From assembly GCF_003992055.1 (NCBI RefSeq), contig NZ_RQVD01000003.1, forward strand, positions 62,001 to 126,000: a DNA stretch of 64,000 nucleotides, in the 5' to 3' direction. The notes below the pieces were generated by a model. The model was not told the origin of the DNA. It did not search any database and saw nothing but the letters and a program-made list of their open reading frames with translations. The stretch is from Veillonella sp. CHU740 (GTDB lineage Bacteria; Bacillota; Negativicutes; Veillonellales; Veillonellaceae). The translations under genes were made by a program, and so were the position numbers. This document shows positions 36,481-46,483 of the stretch, one piece after another (position 1 is the stretch's first letter; each line of letters starts with the position of its first letter).

Positions 36481-39400
36481 ATGACGACATCTCGTAGAAA
36501 GCAACAAAAATACTTTATGTTATCCTGTGCTATCGCTACATGGATAGCGTTACCAGGTCTGATGTACTCGAACGCAGTGCAAGCTGAGGGTTCTGTGTAT
36601 GTAACAGCTGATAGGGCTCATGAAGAAGCAAAGTATAACTCACAACAAGTGAGTATAATTACTAAAAAAGATATTGAAGAGAAACAAGCTAAATCAGTAG
36701 AAGATATCATTTTCACTGAAAGTGGCGTTTCTAAAACTGTTGATTCCATGGGTCGTGTAGGTGTATCTATTCGTGGTGCAGAAGCTCGCCATACTTTAAT
36801 TTTGGTAGATGGACAAGCTGTACTTGGTGACTTAGCTAAATTCAGTGGCGCTGCGGATGAAGTAATGCGTCTTGGTACAGAAAATGTAGAACGTATTGAA
36901 ATTGTTCAAGGTTCTGCTAGTGCCAAATATGGTGCTGATGCAATTGGTGGTGTGGTGAACATCATCACTAAAAAAGCGGCGAAAAAACCAACTATCCAAA
37001 TTAATGGTGAAGGCTCTCGTGCTAAAGGTGGGGAAACAGGATTTAAAAACTCCAACTTCTTTTTACGTGCCGACTCTGGTCAAATGGGTAAAGTGCGTGT
37101 AGCTATCTCTGGTAGTAAACGTGATATTTTACCTGTATATGCTACGCAAGAAAGAAGAGACACTGGTGATAAATTAGAAGGTGAATTTAAGCCAAATGTA
37201 CTTCGTTTCTACGGGGACACATCTGATATTGGTTTGAATGCAATTTACGATATTAATAAAGAAAATAATATCCAAGTTCGTTTAAACCGTTATACAGAAG
37301 ATTTACAACGTGATGTAAAACATAGTACATCTCCATTCGAGCCACAACGTCATTTCAAACGTGATAGCAATCGTAATACGTTGAATATGATTTGGAATGG
37401 TCGCGGTGGGGCTAGTGATTGGAAATTAGAGTTGAATCATTCTCGTATTAATGAAAATGATATTTCTTTAATTAACTATACCGGTCGATCCCAATACGAA
37501 GGTAAAAATGAATTGAAATATATTGATGATGTAGACCATCGTCAAACTGATGTCCGCTTCAATGCAAATTCTGCTATTGGGGACAAACATACATTGAGTT
37601 GGGGGATTGCGCAAACCCATGAAACTGGTTTTGGTAGCCGCTTAAAAAGCTCTCCAAATGTAAAAACACGATATATTGATCCATGGGATTACGATAAAAA
37701 CTTATTAGTGGCTGGAGTGGACCGTCTAGAGCGTCGCCCTGGTGACAACAGTCTGCGTGTTTATTCACACATTCATGATTTCAAATTTAAACCAAGTAAA
37801 GATGGTTTACCAATTTGGGATAAAGATTATGAGTATTATGGAGCTGAAAAAGAAAGTGATGTTCCACCGATTACTTATGAATACTTCCGTGAACATAAAT
37901 TAGATGACCCTATTAAAACAACAGACCCATCCTCCTGGTATAATAACTTAACAGATTTTGGTGTAGATGATGAACATTGGGCAAAAATTCGCGACTTTAA
38001 TGATGCATTAAAAAAAGAAAATAACATAAATGGATCATCGGTATATGTAAAATACTTTACACAAGGGGAATCTTTGGATCCAGCAGAACGCGCAAAAGCA
38101 CCAAAATATAAAGGTGTTAAATTCCTTGAAAAATACCGTGAACGTGAACAACGTATTACAGAAGGGGAAGGCACCATCAATAAAACAAATGTGTACTTAT
38201 CCGATGCATGGCAAGTCAATAAAGATTTGCTAGTACAACCAACAGTTCGTATTGATAAAAGTAACTTGTTCGGTAGTCATGTATCCTGGAATTTAGGGGC
38301 TACCTATAATGTAAACTCCAATGCGCATCGTCGTTTGAAAGTCAATGTAGGTACAGGCTACGCTGAACCAGGCATGGGTGAATTGTGGTATAACTGGCAA
38401 ATGTTTGGTTCTAACCCAGTAGCACAAGGTGTAGCTAAAATGGGATGGTACTGGGCAGGTAATCCTAACTTGAAACCAGAAATATCCAAAAATATCGACA
38501 TTAGTTTTGAAGGAGAAGGCAAAAATGACTATGCTCGCTTTGGCATTTTCCAAAACCGTATTACTAACTACATGTCGGTATACTTTACAGGAGAACTACA
38601 AGATTGGGCTCCGCAATTATCGAAACAAGATAAATGGATGCAAGCACCAGATTTAATTTATAGCTTTAAAAATATCGGGAAAGCTAGAATTACCGGTGCC
38701 CAATTAGAGTGGAAACATAAATTTGGCAATCATTGGAGTACGCGCTTTGGCTGGACTCGTCTACAGGCTTTAAACCAATCTGACCCAACAATGCCTAGAC
38801 ATTTATTAGATCGTCCAACCAATAAAATTGATTTTGGTATTACATACGAAACTAAAAAATGGAATGCACAACTTTGGGCGGACTATTACCATAAAATGTT
38901 GGATAGTAATACGCAAAAAAATCGTTCTAACTACTGGATTAGTGGAATTGATTCCGATAGTGCTATTTATAATGTGTCTAATGAATACGAAGAAAAATCC
39001 TACGGTACATGGAATGCCATGGTACAACGTAAATTTGGCGATGATTCATTAGTATACTTTGGTGTTAATAATATATTTGATCATCGTGATGATGATAGAG
39101 CTACTCAAGCTCGTGTATATCGTTTTGGTGTGAACCTAAAATTCGGTTCTGGTGGTGCACATAAAGATACAAATGCGAAAGCACAAACAATAGGTACAGC
39201 GAATAGTAGTACAGGATCCACAACACCGATTTCTCAAACTCAAGTTGATACTGCGTTAGCTAGAGTTAATGGCGATGATATGGGACATAGTCATCACTTC
39301 TTTGATCGTCCATTTGATGCAAAAAAAGAAGTAGGTACTCAATTTATTGGTGATTACCGTGCACGCTTAATGGCTCATGGTGGTTCTGAACGTCCTCAGT

Positions 39401-41718
39401 CTCTATATACAAGTAATTCCTATGTGGGTAGTGCAGAGTACAACTTAAAAGATGAAAGAGAACATGGTTTTGAACAACGTGTTCGCTTTGGTGTAGATGC
39501 AAGAATTAACGACCATACGAATGTGAAAGTTCTTGCTAGTGCAAGTGGAACTCATTCCATTGATACAGCAAGCACAACAGTAAATTCTAGAGGCTTAAAT
39601 AAACAGCGTTTAGAAAACTTAGATGTAACTAGCTCCAAAGGCCGCTGGGACTTCTCTATCGGTCGTTTATCTGAATCTATGGGTACTACAGGTTATTGGT
39701 TTAATAAAACATTTGATGGCATTCGTGCTGTTTGGACTGATGACCGTAATCAGTTCCGCACAGGTATTGGTTCCTTCAAAGCAAGCACTGGTATTACAGA
39801 TTCTGCTTATACCCATAGTACGTACGCTACGTACTTTAGAGCACCAACATTGGATGAATTTATTGGATTAAATAGTCAATTATATAATACATTCAATGAA
39901 GGTATGTATGGAAATGAGTGGAAGACTCCGATTGAGGAAAAGGATGGAAAAAGAGTTCCTCAAAAGGGATCTTTTATGGAAAGATACTTAAATGACTTTA
40001 AAGGTAAGAACGAAAATCTATTTTTTGTAGAGCAATTGACCGATTTAGAAAATACAATGGCCAACTTATCAGAAGAAGAACGAGCTGCAAAACGTACTGA
40101 GATTGTACAGCGTATGGCTGAGATTGTTGGTAAAGCATATCCAGAATTAGCTAACTCTACTCACTTAGCATATAGAACTGAAAAGCCTGGAAAAGTTATA
40201 AACATCATGTATGAAGTAGAAGACGCCAATGGTACAAAAGCATACTTAATGGCTCAGATGGATTCTTATACATCTGGTGGAAAATTTACACCATATACTA
40301 TTAACAAAGATGAAGCAGAAGCCCGAAAAGCTGTTAAAAAAGAGAAAAACGCAATCTTAAAAGAGTTGTATGGTAAATCATTAGAGTCTGTTAATTCAAA
40401 ATTTGCCGCAAGTTTAGGAGACCCAACTTTATTAAGCAAGGAATATATTGATAAAAATAAAGCTAAGCTTGAAGAAGGATATAAGGCTGCTGCTGAATGG
40501 GCTGCGCGTAAACAATGGATTGAAGATAATGAATATTCTTTAGACTCACGTGATGACAAAATAAAATATTTTGATAACTATACTCTTACTGATGATGGAT
40601 ATTATAAGAAAATATCTTCAAGCGCTCCTGAAGCGAAAAAACTTGATAATCCAATTAAAGAATATAAATTTAAAAGAGTTGTGAAAATATTTGAAAAAGG
40701 AGACTACGTATCTGGTAAAGGCAGTAAAATGAATGATGTTGATATTGCCGAAACATTAAAATCTGCGAATTTTGCGACAACAACCAGTGATTATACCGAA
40801 GGCAAAATGCAGTTTTTCCCAGAACTATATTTGAGAGAATTAATTAGAGTGTTAAAAACTTCTGAACAAGGAAATACTTTGCCTAGGGCAGCTCTCGAAA
40901 AAGTAATTGGCAAACCAATCAAAGTGACTGGCTTAAAATTAGAACGTGATGCAATTCCAGCCATCGATAAAGCTATCTTTGCTCAATATAAAACACAAAT
41001 TAACCCACGGTTAGGTATTCAAGCATGGTTCTTACGTTCCTTGAACAATAATGAACACACAATGCAAGCTGGTCATGCAAAAACTAAGATGGTCACTCAT
41101 ACAGGTATTACCGGGTATAATACAGATTGGGCAGGAGATATCAATCCAGATGATCCAATTTATGGAGATGTAACATCTGAAGTTCCAGATTTAACAAATG
41201 ACACGTACACAACGAATCGATTAGCAAATATCTTTGCCATCGGTGCACAATATCAATTAGGTCATAATGCGTTACTTTCCTTAGATTATGGTTTGAATCG
41301 CAGTGATTTCGGTCGTTATATGAACGGTCATACAAACTTTGATCATGTACGAAATACAGCGGACTTCACTGTGAAAGGTCACTCCATGGGTGGTACTCCA
41401 CACTTCTGGACAGCTCGTCTAGATATCGGACAATCTGATTACACAAGACCAGGTAGCTGGAATGCGTTTATGGATTACAAATACTTTGCTCATGGTTCCT
41501 TCTTTGGTGGCAATGGTACAGGTGCTGTGCCTGATCGTTACTTAGATGGTATCCGCAGCTTTACATTAGGTGGTGGCTATGTTCCTCGTAAAGATTTATT
41601 ACTAGAAGCATTCTACACATTTGATGCGAAGAGTATTGGACAACGTGATACATTATACGGTGCAGAAAACTTTAAATTAGGTAACTACACTCGTATCCAA
41701 GGTACTTACAAATTCTAA
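36481..41718 (+). CDS. TonB-dependent receptor fused to a second outer-membrane beta-barrel, paralogue 2
   Basis: A 1745-residue paralogue of the preceding gene with the same architecture: signal peptide (to about residue 36, NAVQAEG), TonB plug (IITKKDIEEKQAKSVEDIIF, VSIRGAEARHTLILVDGQAV, GSASAKYGADAIGGVVNIIT), and a receptor barrel with NPNLKPEISKNIDISFEG that ends FGVNLKFGSGG near residue 890. A linker follows, then a second barrel from about 950, an insert of about 240 charged residues (around 1150-1390), and the final beta-signal YTRIQGTYKF. The last 90 residues are almost identical to paralogue 1, while the extracellular-type inserts differ strongly. This suggests the same assembly and membrane role with diverged ligand or surface parts. 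Confidence 0.82.
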   Translation: MTTSRRKQQKYFMLSCAIATWIALPGLMYSNAVQAEGSVYVTADRAHEEAKYNSQQVSIITKKDIEEKQAKSVEDIIFTESGVSKTVDSMGRVGVSIRGAEARHTLILVDGQAVLGDLAKFSGAADEVMRLGTENVERIEIVQGSASAKYGADAIGGVVNIITKKAAKKPTIQINGEGSRAKGGETGFKNSNFFLRADSGQMGKVRVAISGSKRDILPVYATQERRDTGDKLEGEFKPNVLRFYGDTSDIGLNAIYDINKENNIQVRLNRYTEDLQRDVKHSTSPFEPQRHFKRDSNRNTLNMIWNGRGGASDWKLELNHSRINENDISLINYTGRSQYEGKNELKYIDDVDHRQTDVRFNANSAIGDKHTLSWGIAQTHETGFGSRLKSSPNVKTRYIDPWDYDKNLLVAGVDRLERRPGDNSLRVYSHIHDFKFKPSKDGLPIWDKDYEYYGAEKESDVPPITYEYFREHKLDDPIKTTDPSSWYNNLTDFGVDDEHWAKIRDFNDALKKENNINGSSVYVKYFTQGESLDPAERAKAPKYKGVKFLEKYREREQRITEGEGTINKTNVYLSDAWQVNKDLLVQPTVRIDKSNLFGSHVSWNLGATYNVNSNAHRRLKVNVGTGYAEPGMGELWYNWQMFGSNPVAQGVAKMGWYWAGNPNLKPEISKNIDISFEGEGKNDYARFGIFQNRITNYMSVYFTGELQDWAPQLSKQDKWMQAPDLIYSFKNIGKARITGAQLEWKHKFGNHWSTRFGWTRLQALNQSDPTMPRHLLDRPTNKIDFGITYETKKWNAQLWADYYHKMLDSNTQKNRSNYWISGIDSDSAIYNVSNEYEEKSYGTWNAMVQRKFGDDSLVYFGVNNIFDHRDDDRATQARVYRFGVNLKFGSGGAHKDTNAKAQTIGTANSSTGSTTPISQTQVDTALARVNGDDMGHSHHFFDRPFDAKKEVGTQFIGDYRARLMAHGGSERPQSLYTSNSYVGSAEYNLKDEREHGFEQRVRFGVDARINDHTNVKVLASASGTHSIDTASTTVNSRGLNKQRLENLDVTSSKGRWDFSIGRLSESMGTTGYWFNKTFDGIRAVWTDDRNQFRTGIGSFKASTGITDSAYTHSTYATYFRAPTLDEFIGLNSQLYNTFNEGMYGNEWKTPIEEKDGKRVPQKGSFMERYLNDFKGKNENLFFVEQLTDLENTMANLSEEERAAKRTEIVQRMAEIVGKAYPELANSTHLAYRTEKPGKVINIMYEVEDANGTKAYLMAQMDSYTSGGKFTPYTINKDEAEARKAVKKEKNAILKELYGKSLESVNSKFAASLGDPTLLSKEYIDKNKAKLEEGYKAAAEWAARKQWIEDNEYSLDSRDDKIKYFDNYTLTDDGYYKKISSSAPEAKKLDNPIKEYKFKRVVKIFEKGDYVSGKGSKMNDVDIAETLKSANFATTTSDYTEGKMQFFPELYLRELIRVLKTSEQGNTLPRAALEKVIGKPIKVTGLKLERDAIPAIDKAIFAQYKTQINPRLGIQAWFLRSLNNNEHTMQAGHAKTKMVTHTGITGYNTDWAGDINPDDPIYGDVTSEVPDLTNDTYTTNRLANIFAIGAQYQLGHNALLSLDYGLNRSDFGRYMNGHTNFDHVRNTADFTVKGHSMGGTPHFWTARLDIGQSDYTRPGSWNAFMDYKYFAHGSFFGGNGTGAVPDRYLDGIRSFTLGGGYVPRKDLLLEAFYTFDAKSIGQRDTLYGAENFKLGNYTRIQGTYKF

Positions 41719-42137
41719 TATCAAAGAATACAAAATGTTATAGACGTTGGCTGATGGCTATAGGAAGATAGATTAGCTTTTAGTATATAATGTTATACCA
41801 TAGAGGATAGTTAACGAAATAAGTTAGCTATCCTCTATTACTATACTATGTGCACCAGTATGGAAATATAGGACTACAATATATTAATGGCATGGGATAT
41901 TTTCTGCGTATCTAAAATTACATTACAATGCAAAAGTAATTCATTTTAAATATAGATTGTATTAGAATGTAAACTTAGGTCAAATTATAGTGAAGATTGC
42001 ATCCTGATGTATTTTTGTGGCATAACACAACATCCTTTCTTCAGTTTTTGAGGTTCAAAGTATAAGTAAAGAGGATATTACCAAATGTTTAAATATGGAG
42101 TAAACGTATCAGAATATATATTATATAGGGGTGACAA
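41719..42137. other. Intergenic region after the second receptor fusion, with a hairpin
   Basis: A strong hairpin at 41800-41838 (ATAGAGGATAG with CTATCCTCTAT) probably ends the receptor transcript, although no T run follows. The rest is AT-rich without an open frame; the promoter of the next gene must lie here but is not obvious. Confidence 0.5.
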
Positions 42138-42566
42138 GTGAAAGAAACAGTAACAAAAGAGGTACAAGAATCAACGGGTGTGATTCGTTATATTTGGATT
42201 GTATTAGGTGCTATTAGCTTTGGCCTAGGGTCGTTGGGAATTGTATTACCTTTATTGCCAACGGTACCGTTTTATTTATTCGCTGTATTTTGTTTTGCTA
42301 GAGGTTCTAAACGATTTCATGAGAAGTTTGTAAACTCTAAGCTTTATGCAAACTATGTAGAACCGTTTAAAAATAAAAGTGGCATGCCATTGCGCACTAA
42401 AATTAATATTTTGGTGTCCGTGTCAATTTTATTAGGTATTGGTGCTTATGGTATGCGCAATATGCCTGTAGCATTATACGTTATGGGGGCAGTGTGGATA
42501 GGCCATGTGATTGCTCTTGCGTTTATTGTGAAAACGGCGCCATCTGAAACGAAAGCAAAGGAATAG
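42138..42566 (+). CDS. YbaN/DUF454 family inner-membrane protein
   Basis: A 142-residue membrane protein of unknown function. The family pattern is clear: GAISFGLGSLGIVLPLLPTV in the first membrane segment, the conserved FCFARGSKRFHEKF after the second, and then two C-terminal helices (about residues 88-106 and 110-130). It starts at GTG 42138 behind AGGGGTGA. It is followed by its own terminator, so it seems to stand alone. In other bacteria YbaN has no firm role. Confidence 0.82.
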   Translation: MKETVTKEVQESTGVIRYIWIVLGAISFGLGSLGIVLPLLPTVPFYLFAVFCFARGSKRFHEKFVNSKLYANYVEPFKNKSGMPLRTKINILVSVSILLGIGAYGMRNMPVALYVMGAVWIGHVIALAFIVKTAPSETKAKE

Positions 42567-42646
42567 TTATTTTAGTAGTAGTGAAAGTTTATCAGGTTTA
42601 TATACTACTGAATATGAAGTTCATATAAAGATGGAATATTTGTATT

Positions 42647-42688
42647 AGCCAAATCATGAATGAACTCTCATCGTGATTTGGCTTTTAT
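42647..42688 (+). terminator. Terminator after the DUF454 gene
   Basis: AGCCAAATCA (42647-42656) pairs with TGATTTGGCT (42674-42683), followed by TTTATT. The 17-base loop contains a further small pairing. Confidence 0.75.
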
Positions 42689-42923
42689 TGTATTGGGATT
42701 ATGTGGTATAGTAGTAGCAACGTTTAAATATAACTTACGTCATTGGGTGTACTTGTAGAAAGTTATGTTACAGAATCTATCATTACAATAGATAGTGAGT
42801 ATTATGAAGTATTCACTAAGGATAATTCAATCTACTTGATGACACATAAATTTATTGTTAAAAAATACTTGTAGTAATACATAGTTGTGTATATGTATAG
42901 ATTATAATTAGGAGCGGAATACT
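42689..42923. other. Intergenic region before aroD with a doubtful 43-codon frame
   Basis: A TTG-started frame at 42743-42874 encodes about 43 residues (contains VTESIITIDSEYYEVFTKDN and ends FIVKKYL) and uses codons sensibly. It has no ribosome binding site and no family likeness, so it may be a relic. No promoter for aroD could be singled out. Confidence 0.3.
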
Positions 42924-43679
42924 ATGAAACCAAAACAACAACAAGGCCCTATACAAGGAGATCGATGTGGTATCTGCGTTCCTATTGTAGGCCCTAGTAT
43001 CGAGGAGATTCTTTTACAGGTACAAAAGGCAGTGCAAGCAGAGGTAGATCTCATTGAGTTGCGTCCAGATATGTGGATGAAGAGTTCCAATATATCTGAA
43101 GATGAGTATATACCAACAATAGTAAAACTCGTCGAGGAAGTGCATTCCAGATTTGCAGATATGCCTATGCTGTTTACATGGCGCACGTTAGCTGAGGGCG
43201 GAGAAACACCGATAAGCAGTGAAAACTATGGCCATTTATTACAAGCTGTTGTGGACCAAGACTTGGTGCAAGCTATTGATGTGGAGTTATTTGCTTATAC
43301 AGATGCAATTGGTCATATTATAAAACAAGCGTATCAACAAGGGATACAAATGGTGATGAGCTATCATAACTTTCAAAGTACGCCGGATATAGAAATATTA
43401 CATGTCTATGCAGAACGCATGGTATCTGTGGGTGCACAGGTGATTAAGTTTGCGCTCATGCCAAGTACAAATGATGATGTACTTTCAGTATTGCGACTAA
43501 CAAAGGAGTTAACGGAACAGTATCCACAGTTACCACGGATTACCATGTCTATGGGACAATTAGGGCGGATGACACGTACTTGTGGAAATGTGTTTGGAAA
43601 TTGTGTAACCTTTGGCACATTGGGACCAATATCAGCACCTGGGCAGGTAGAGGTGGCGGTTTTAAAACAACTAGTATAA
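42924..43679 (+). CDS. aroD: Type I 3-dehydroquinate dehydratase
   Basis: AroD removes water from 3-dehydroquinate through a Schiff base in the shikimate pathway, which supplies chorismate to the trp operon just downstream. The 251-residue length is right for type I enzymes. Visible residues are the substrate-binding ELRPD near 47, the catalytic histidine in MSYHNFQSTP near 147, the Schiff-base lysine in VIKFALMP near 173, and the C-terminal MGQLGRMTR and PISAPGQV segments. The ATG follows AGGAGCGG. Confidence 0.93.
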   Translation: MKPKQQQGPIQGDRCGICVPIVGPSIEEILLQVQKAVQAEVDLIELRPDMWMKSSNISEDEYIPTIVKLVEEVHSRFADMPMLFTWRTLAEGGETPISSENYGHLLQAVVDQDLVQAIDVELFAYTDAIGHIIKQAYQQGIQMVMSYHNFQSTPDIEILHVYAERMVSVGAQVIKFALMPSTNDDVLSVLRLTKELTEQYPQLPRITMSMGQLGRMTRTCGNVFGNCVTFGTLGPISAPGQVEVAVLKQLV

Positions 43680-43933
43680 GGTAAAGAATCAATATGATCG
43701 TAAAATTGTTTTACAACCACTATACTATGGCATCAAGAAGATTATTTCTGCTATTCTGCATGGTAAGGAGTAGATATGAGATTATTTGCTTTCATGCGGA
43801 GTAGTTACGTAGCCATAGGGAGTACTTATGTGGTCATTCTCTTTTATGCTTAGTAGATATATATCTATAGGGAGTATCTATAGGTGATATAGGATATTCC
43901 TATAAAAAATATAGAAAAAATGTTAATATTCAG
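43680..43933. other. Leader region with repeated GGAGTA words upstream of the trp promoter
   Basis: No open frame is present. The word GGAGTA occurs four times between about 43766 and 43890, each followed by a different short AT-rich sequence (GATATG, GTTACG, CTTATG, TCTATA). The last one is embedded in an ATAGG-rich run. The meaning is unknown and it may be chance in AT-rich DNA. Confidence 0.3.
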
Positions 43934-43962
43934 TAGACAAATGTATTTTAGTGTGATAATAT
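43934..43962 (+). promoter_or_regulatory. Probable promoter of the trp operon
   Basis: TAGACA (43934-43939) and TAATAT (43957-43962) with 17-base spacing lie about 30 bases before the T-box structure begins. This is where the trp leader transcript should start. Confidence 0.6.
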
Positions 43963-43990
43963 TTGATACATAATTTAATACTCGCCTAAC

Positions 43991-44294
43991 AAACCGATGA
44001 GGTGGAGATAAAAATAGAACGTGCACTTCCAGAGAGTGGGGGTAGCTGAGAGCCCCGCAGAACGCAGTCTATTAAATGGACCACCGAGGGTATGGGGAAC
44101 GGACAATTCGTCCTAGTATAGCATAACGTGTCATGAGCGTTAATCGTGAGGGATATGATAGTATCCTGCAAAGGGGAATGCATGCATTCAAACAAGGTGG
44201 TACCGCGATTTATATGAATCTTTCTGCGCATTCGTGCAGTTATTTAGCATATGAACTCGTCCTTGACATTTACGTCTAGGGCGAGTTTTTTTAT
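43991..44294 (+). promoter_or_regulatory. Tryptophan T-box riboswitch with terminator
   Basis: The hallmark T-box sequence AAGGTGGTACCGCG lies at 44194-44207. Stem I is closed by GGTGG (44001-44005) with CCACC (44081-44085), and the specifier just before the closing strand reads TGG (44077-44079), a tryptophan codon. A terminator follows: AACTCGTCCT pairs with AGGGCGAGTT and a T run to about 44291. Uncharged tRNA-Trp should favour read-through into trpE. The acceptor-binding bulge reads UGGU, which pairs best with discriminator A73 and by wobble with G73. Confidence 0.88.
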
Positions 44295-44307
44295 TGCAGG
44301 AGGGCTT

Positions 44308-45771
44308 ATGAAACCATCATTAGAAATCGTAAAACAATTAGGACAAGGATATGACATAGTACCGGTGTATGTGGAATTATTATCGGATATTCGTACACCT
44401 ATCTCCGTACTGAAAGCATTAAAGAAAGTGAGCGCGCACACATTCCTATTGGAAAGTGCAGATAACACGCATCACTGGGGGCGATATTCTTTCTTAGGTT
44501 ATAATCCATTGTTAGAAGTCACATGCAAAAATCATACGATGACGATCAAAGGAGATATGACACGTACGTTTACATGTCATAATCCAGCGGAAGAGATTAG
44601 AAATATATTGAGCCAATATAAAAGTCCTAGAGTAGAAGAATTGCCAACTTTCACAGGTGGATTTGTGGGATACTTCGCCTATGAATACATACGTTACATT
44701 GAGCCTACCTTAGATCAACATATTAGTGATACAGATACAAGTATGGTTAACGATGTAGATCTTATGCTCTTCGATAAAGTCATTGCGTTCGACCATTATA
44801 AAAATAAAATCTATATCATCGGTCATGTACGTACAGATGATATAGAGCGCAATTACGAGCGTACCCAATTAGAACTACAAGCCTTGGCAGACTTGGTGAA
44901 AGATGGCGAAGAAGCTGATATCGAACGTGGTGTACTAGAAAGTGAATTCACATCCGAGTTTACCTCTGAGGAATACCAAGAGGTCGTACGAAAAACGCAA
45001 CATTACATCACCGAAGGAGATATTTTCCAAGCGGTTGTATCCAACCGTAGAGAAGCTAAATTCAAGGGCAGTTTACTCAATGCGTATCGTGTACTGAGAA
45101 CGATGAATCCATCTCCGTATATGTTCTATATGAGTGGTAAATCTGTAGAATTAACAGGTGCATCTCCGGAAACATTGGTGAAATTACAAGATAGAAGTGT
45201 TTACACTTTCCCTATTGCGGGCACATTACCACGGGGCAAGAATGAAGAGGAAGATAGAGCGCAAGAGGCTAAGTTAAGTAAAGATGAAAAAGAATTGGCA
45301 GAACATAACATGTTAGTCGATTTAGGTCGTAATGACATTGGTAAAATCTGTGAGTTCGGGTCCGTTCAAGTGGAAGCGCTACATCAACTTCAACGATTTT
45401 CTCATGTTATCCATTTAACAAGTACCGTGAAAGGAACTTTACGAACAGAGTTTGATGCTTTAGATGCTATTGGTGCTACCTTGCCAGCAGGTACTTTATC
45501 GGGAGCTCCTAAAATTCGAGCGATTCAGATTTTACAAGAATTAGAGAAAAGCCCACGTGGCGTTTACGGTGGTGCTGTAGGGTACTTAGATTTTTCTGGC
45601 AATATGGATGTGTGTATCGGGATTCGTATGGCGATGGCAAAAGAGGGAAGAGTCTTTGTTCGGTCCGGAGGTGGCATTGTGCGAGATAGTGTGCCTGTGA
45701 ATGAATACAATGAAACTATCCACAAGGCACAATCTATGGTGACAGCCATCACATTGGCACAGGAGGTGTAA
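44308..45771 (+). CDS. trpE: Anthranilate synthase component I
   Basis: TrpE forms anthranilate from chorismate, with ammonia supplied by TrpG. The start is ATG 44308, behind AGGAGGG right after the T-box terminator; the frame is open further upstream but inside the riboswitch. The 487-residue protein has the N-terminal feedback region (VYVELLSDIRTPISVL, LLESAD near residue 50), and catalytic blocks FAGTLPRG-like FPIAGTLPRGKNEEED, LVDLGRNDIGKI and GALSGAPKIRA-like LSGAPKIRAIQILQELE. The gene is followed within two bases by trpG. Confidence 0.95.
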   Translation: MKPSLEIVKQLGQGYDIVPVYVELLSDIRTPISVLKALKKVSAHTFLLESADNTHHWGRYSFLGYNPLLEVTCKNHTMTIKGDMTRTFTCHNPAEEIRNILSQYKSPRVEELPTFTGGFVGYFAYEYIRYIEPTLDQHISDTDTSMVNDVDLMLFDKVIAFDHYKNKIYIIGHVRTDDIERNYERTQLELQALADLVKDGEEADIERGVLESEFTSEFTSEEYQEVVRKTQHYITEGDIFQAVVSNRREAKFKGSLLNAYRVLRTMNPSPYMFYMSGKSVELTGASPETLVKLQDRSVYTFPIAGTLPRGKNEEEDRAQEAKLSKDEKELAEHNMLVDLGRNDIGKICEFGSVQVEALHQLQRFSHVIHLTSTVKGTLRTEFDALDAIGATLPAGTLSGAPKIRAIQILQELEKSPRGVYGGAVGYLDFSGNMDVCIGIRMAMAKEGRVFVRSGGGIVRDSVPVNEYNETIHKAQSMVTAITLAQEV

Positions 45772-45772
45772 C

Positions 45773-46351
45773 ATGGTATTACTCATCGATCATTACGATA
45801 GTTTTTCTTTCAATATTTATCAATTGATTGGCTCTTTAGTGAAAGATATTAAAGTCATCCGCAGTGATGAAATGACAGTGAAAGAGATTCGAGAGCTTGC
45901 ACCAGACTGTGTCATCCTTTCACCAGGAACGGGACGACCAAAGGATGCAGGTGTGTACGAAGAATTGCTAGAAACATGCCAAGGGGAGTTTCCTATTTTA
46001 GGCATCTGCTTGGGTCATCAGGCTATGGGCGAAGTGTTCGGAGCTACTGTAGGGTATGCAAAAGAAGTGATGCACGGTAAGCAAAGTATGGCTACCCAAT
46101 GTTATCCATCCATATTATGGAAAGACATCCCAGAAGAGTTCCCAGTAGCACGCTATCACTCCTTAGCAGTCTTAGAAGATACCCTAGGAGATGAATTGGT
46201 GGTCACAGCCCGTACATCAGATGGAGAAATCATGGCCATTGAACATAGAACGTACCCGATGTATGGCGTGCAATTCCATCCAGAATCTATATTGACACCG
46301 CAGGGAACGCAAATGGTTAAGAATTTCTTAAAGCACTATGGAATTAAGTAA
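45773..46351 (+). CDS. trpG: Anthranilate synthase component II, glutamine amidotransferase
   Basis: TrpG releases ammonia from glutamine for TrpE. The 192-residue class I amidotransferase has the family start LLIDHYDSFSFNIYQ, oxyanion loop SPGTGRPKDAG, nucleophile Cys in PILGICLGHQAMGE near residue 80, and the His-Glu pair in YGVQFHPESILTP near 170. A CAGGAGG ribosome binding site lies inside the trpE end. Such proteins can double as PabA for folate synthesis; the operon points to tryptophan. Confidence 0.95.
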   Translation: MVLLIDHYDSFSFNIYQLIGSLVKDIKVIRSDEMTVKEIRELAPDCVILSPGTGRPKDAGVYEELLETCQGEFPILGICLGHQAMGEVFGATVGYAKEVMHGKQSMATQCYPSILWKDIPEEFPVARYHSLAVLEDTLGDELVVTARTSDGEIMAIEHRTYPMYGVQFHPESILTPQGTQMVKNFLKHYGIK

Positions 46352-46483
46352 AAGATAGGGTAAGCAATAGAAGATGGAACGATACATCTACCTGTATCTA
46401 ATACGATTAAAATCTTACTAATAGTGAGATATTGATAGGTAATAAATAGACCAGGTGTGTATCTATACTAGGAGGACACACAG

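Noticed and set aside
42743..42874. A 43-codon gene before aroD
   Set aside because: TTG start without a ribosome binding site and no recognisable family; noted only in the intergenic entry.
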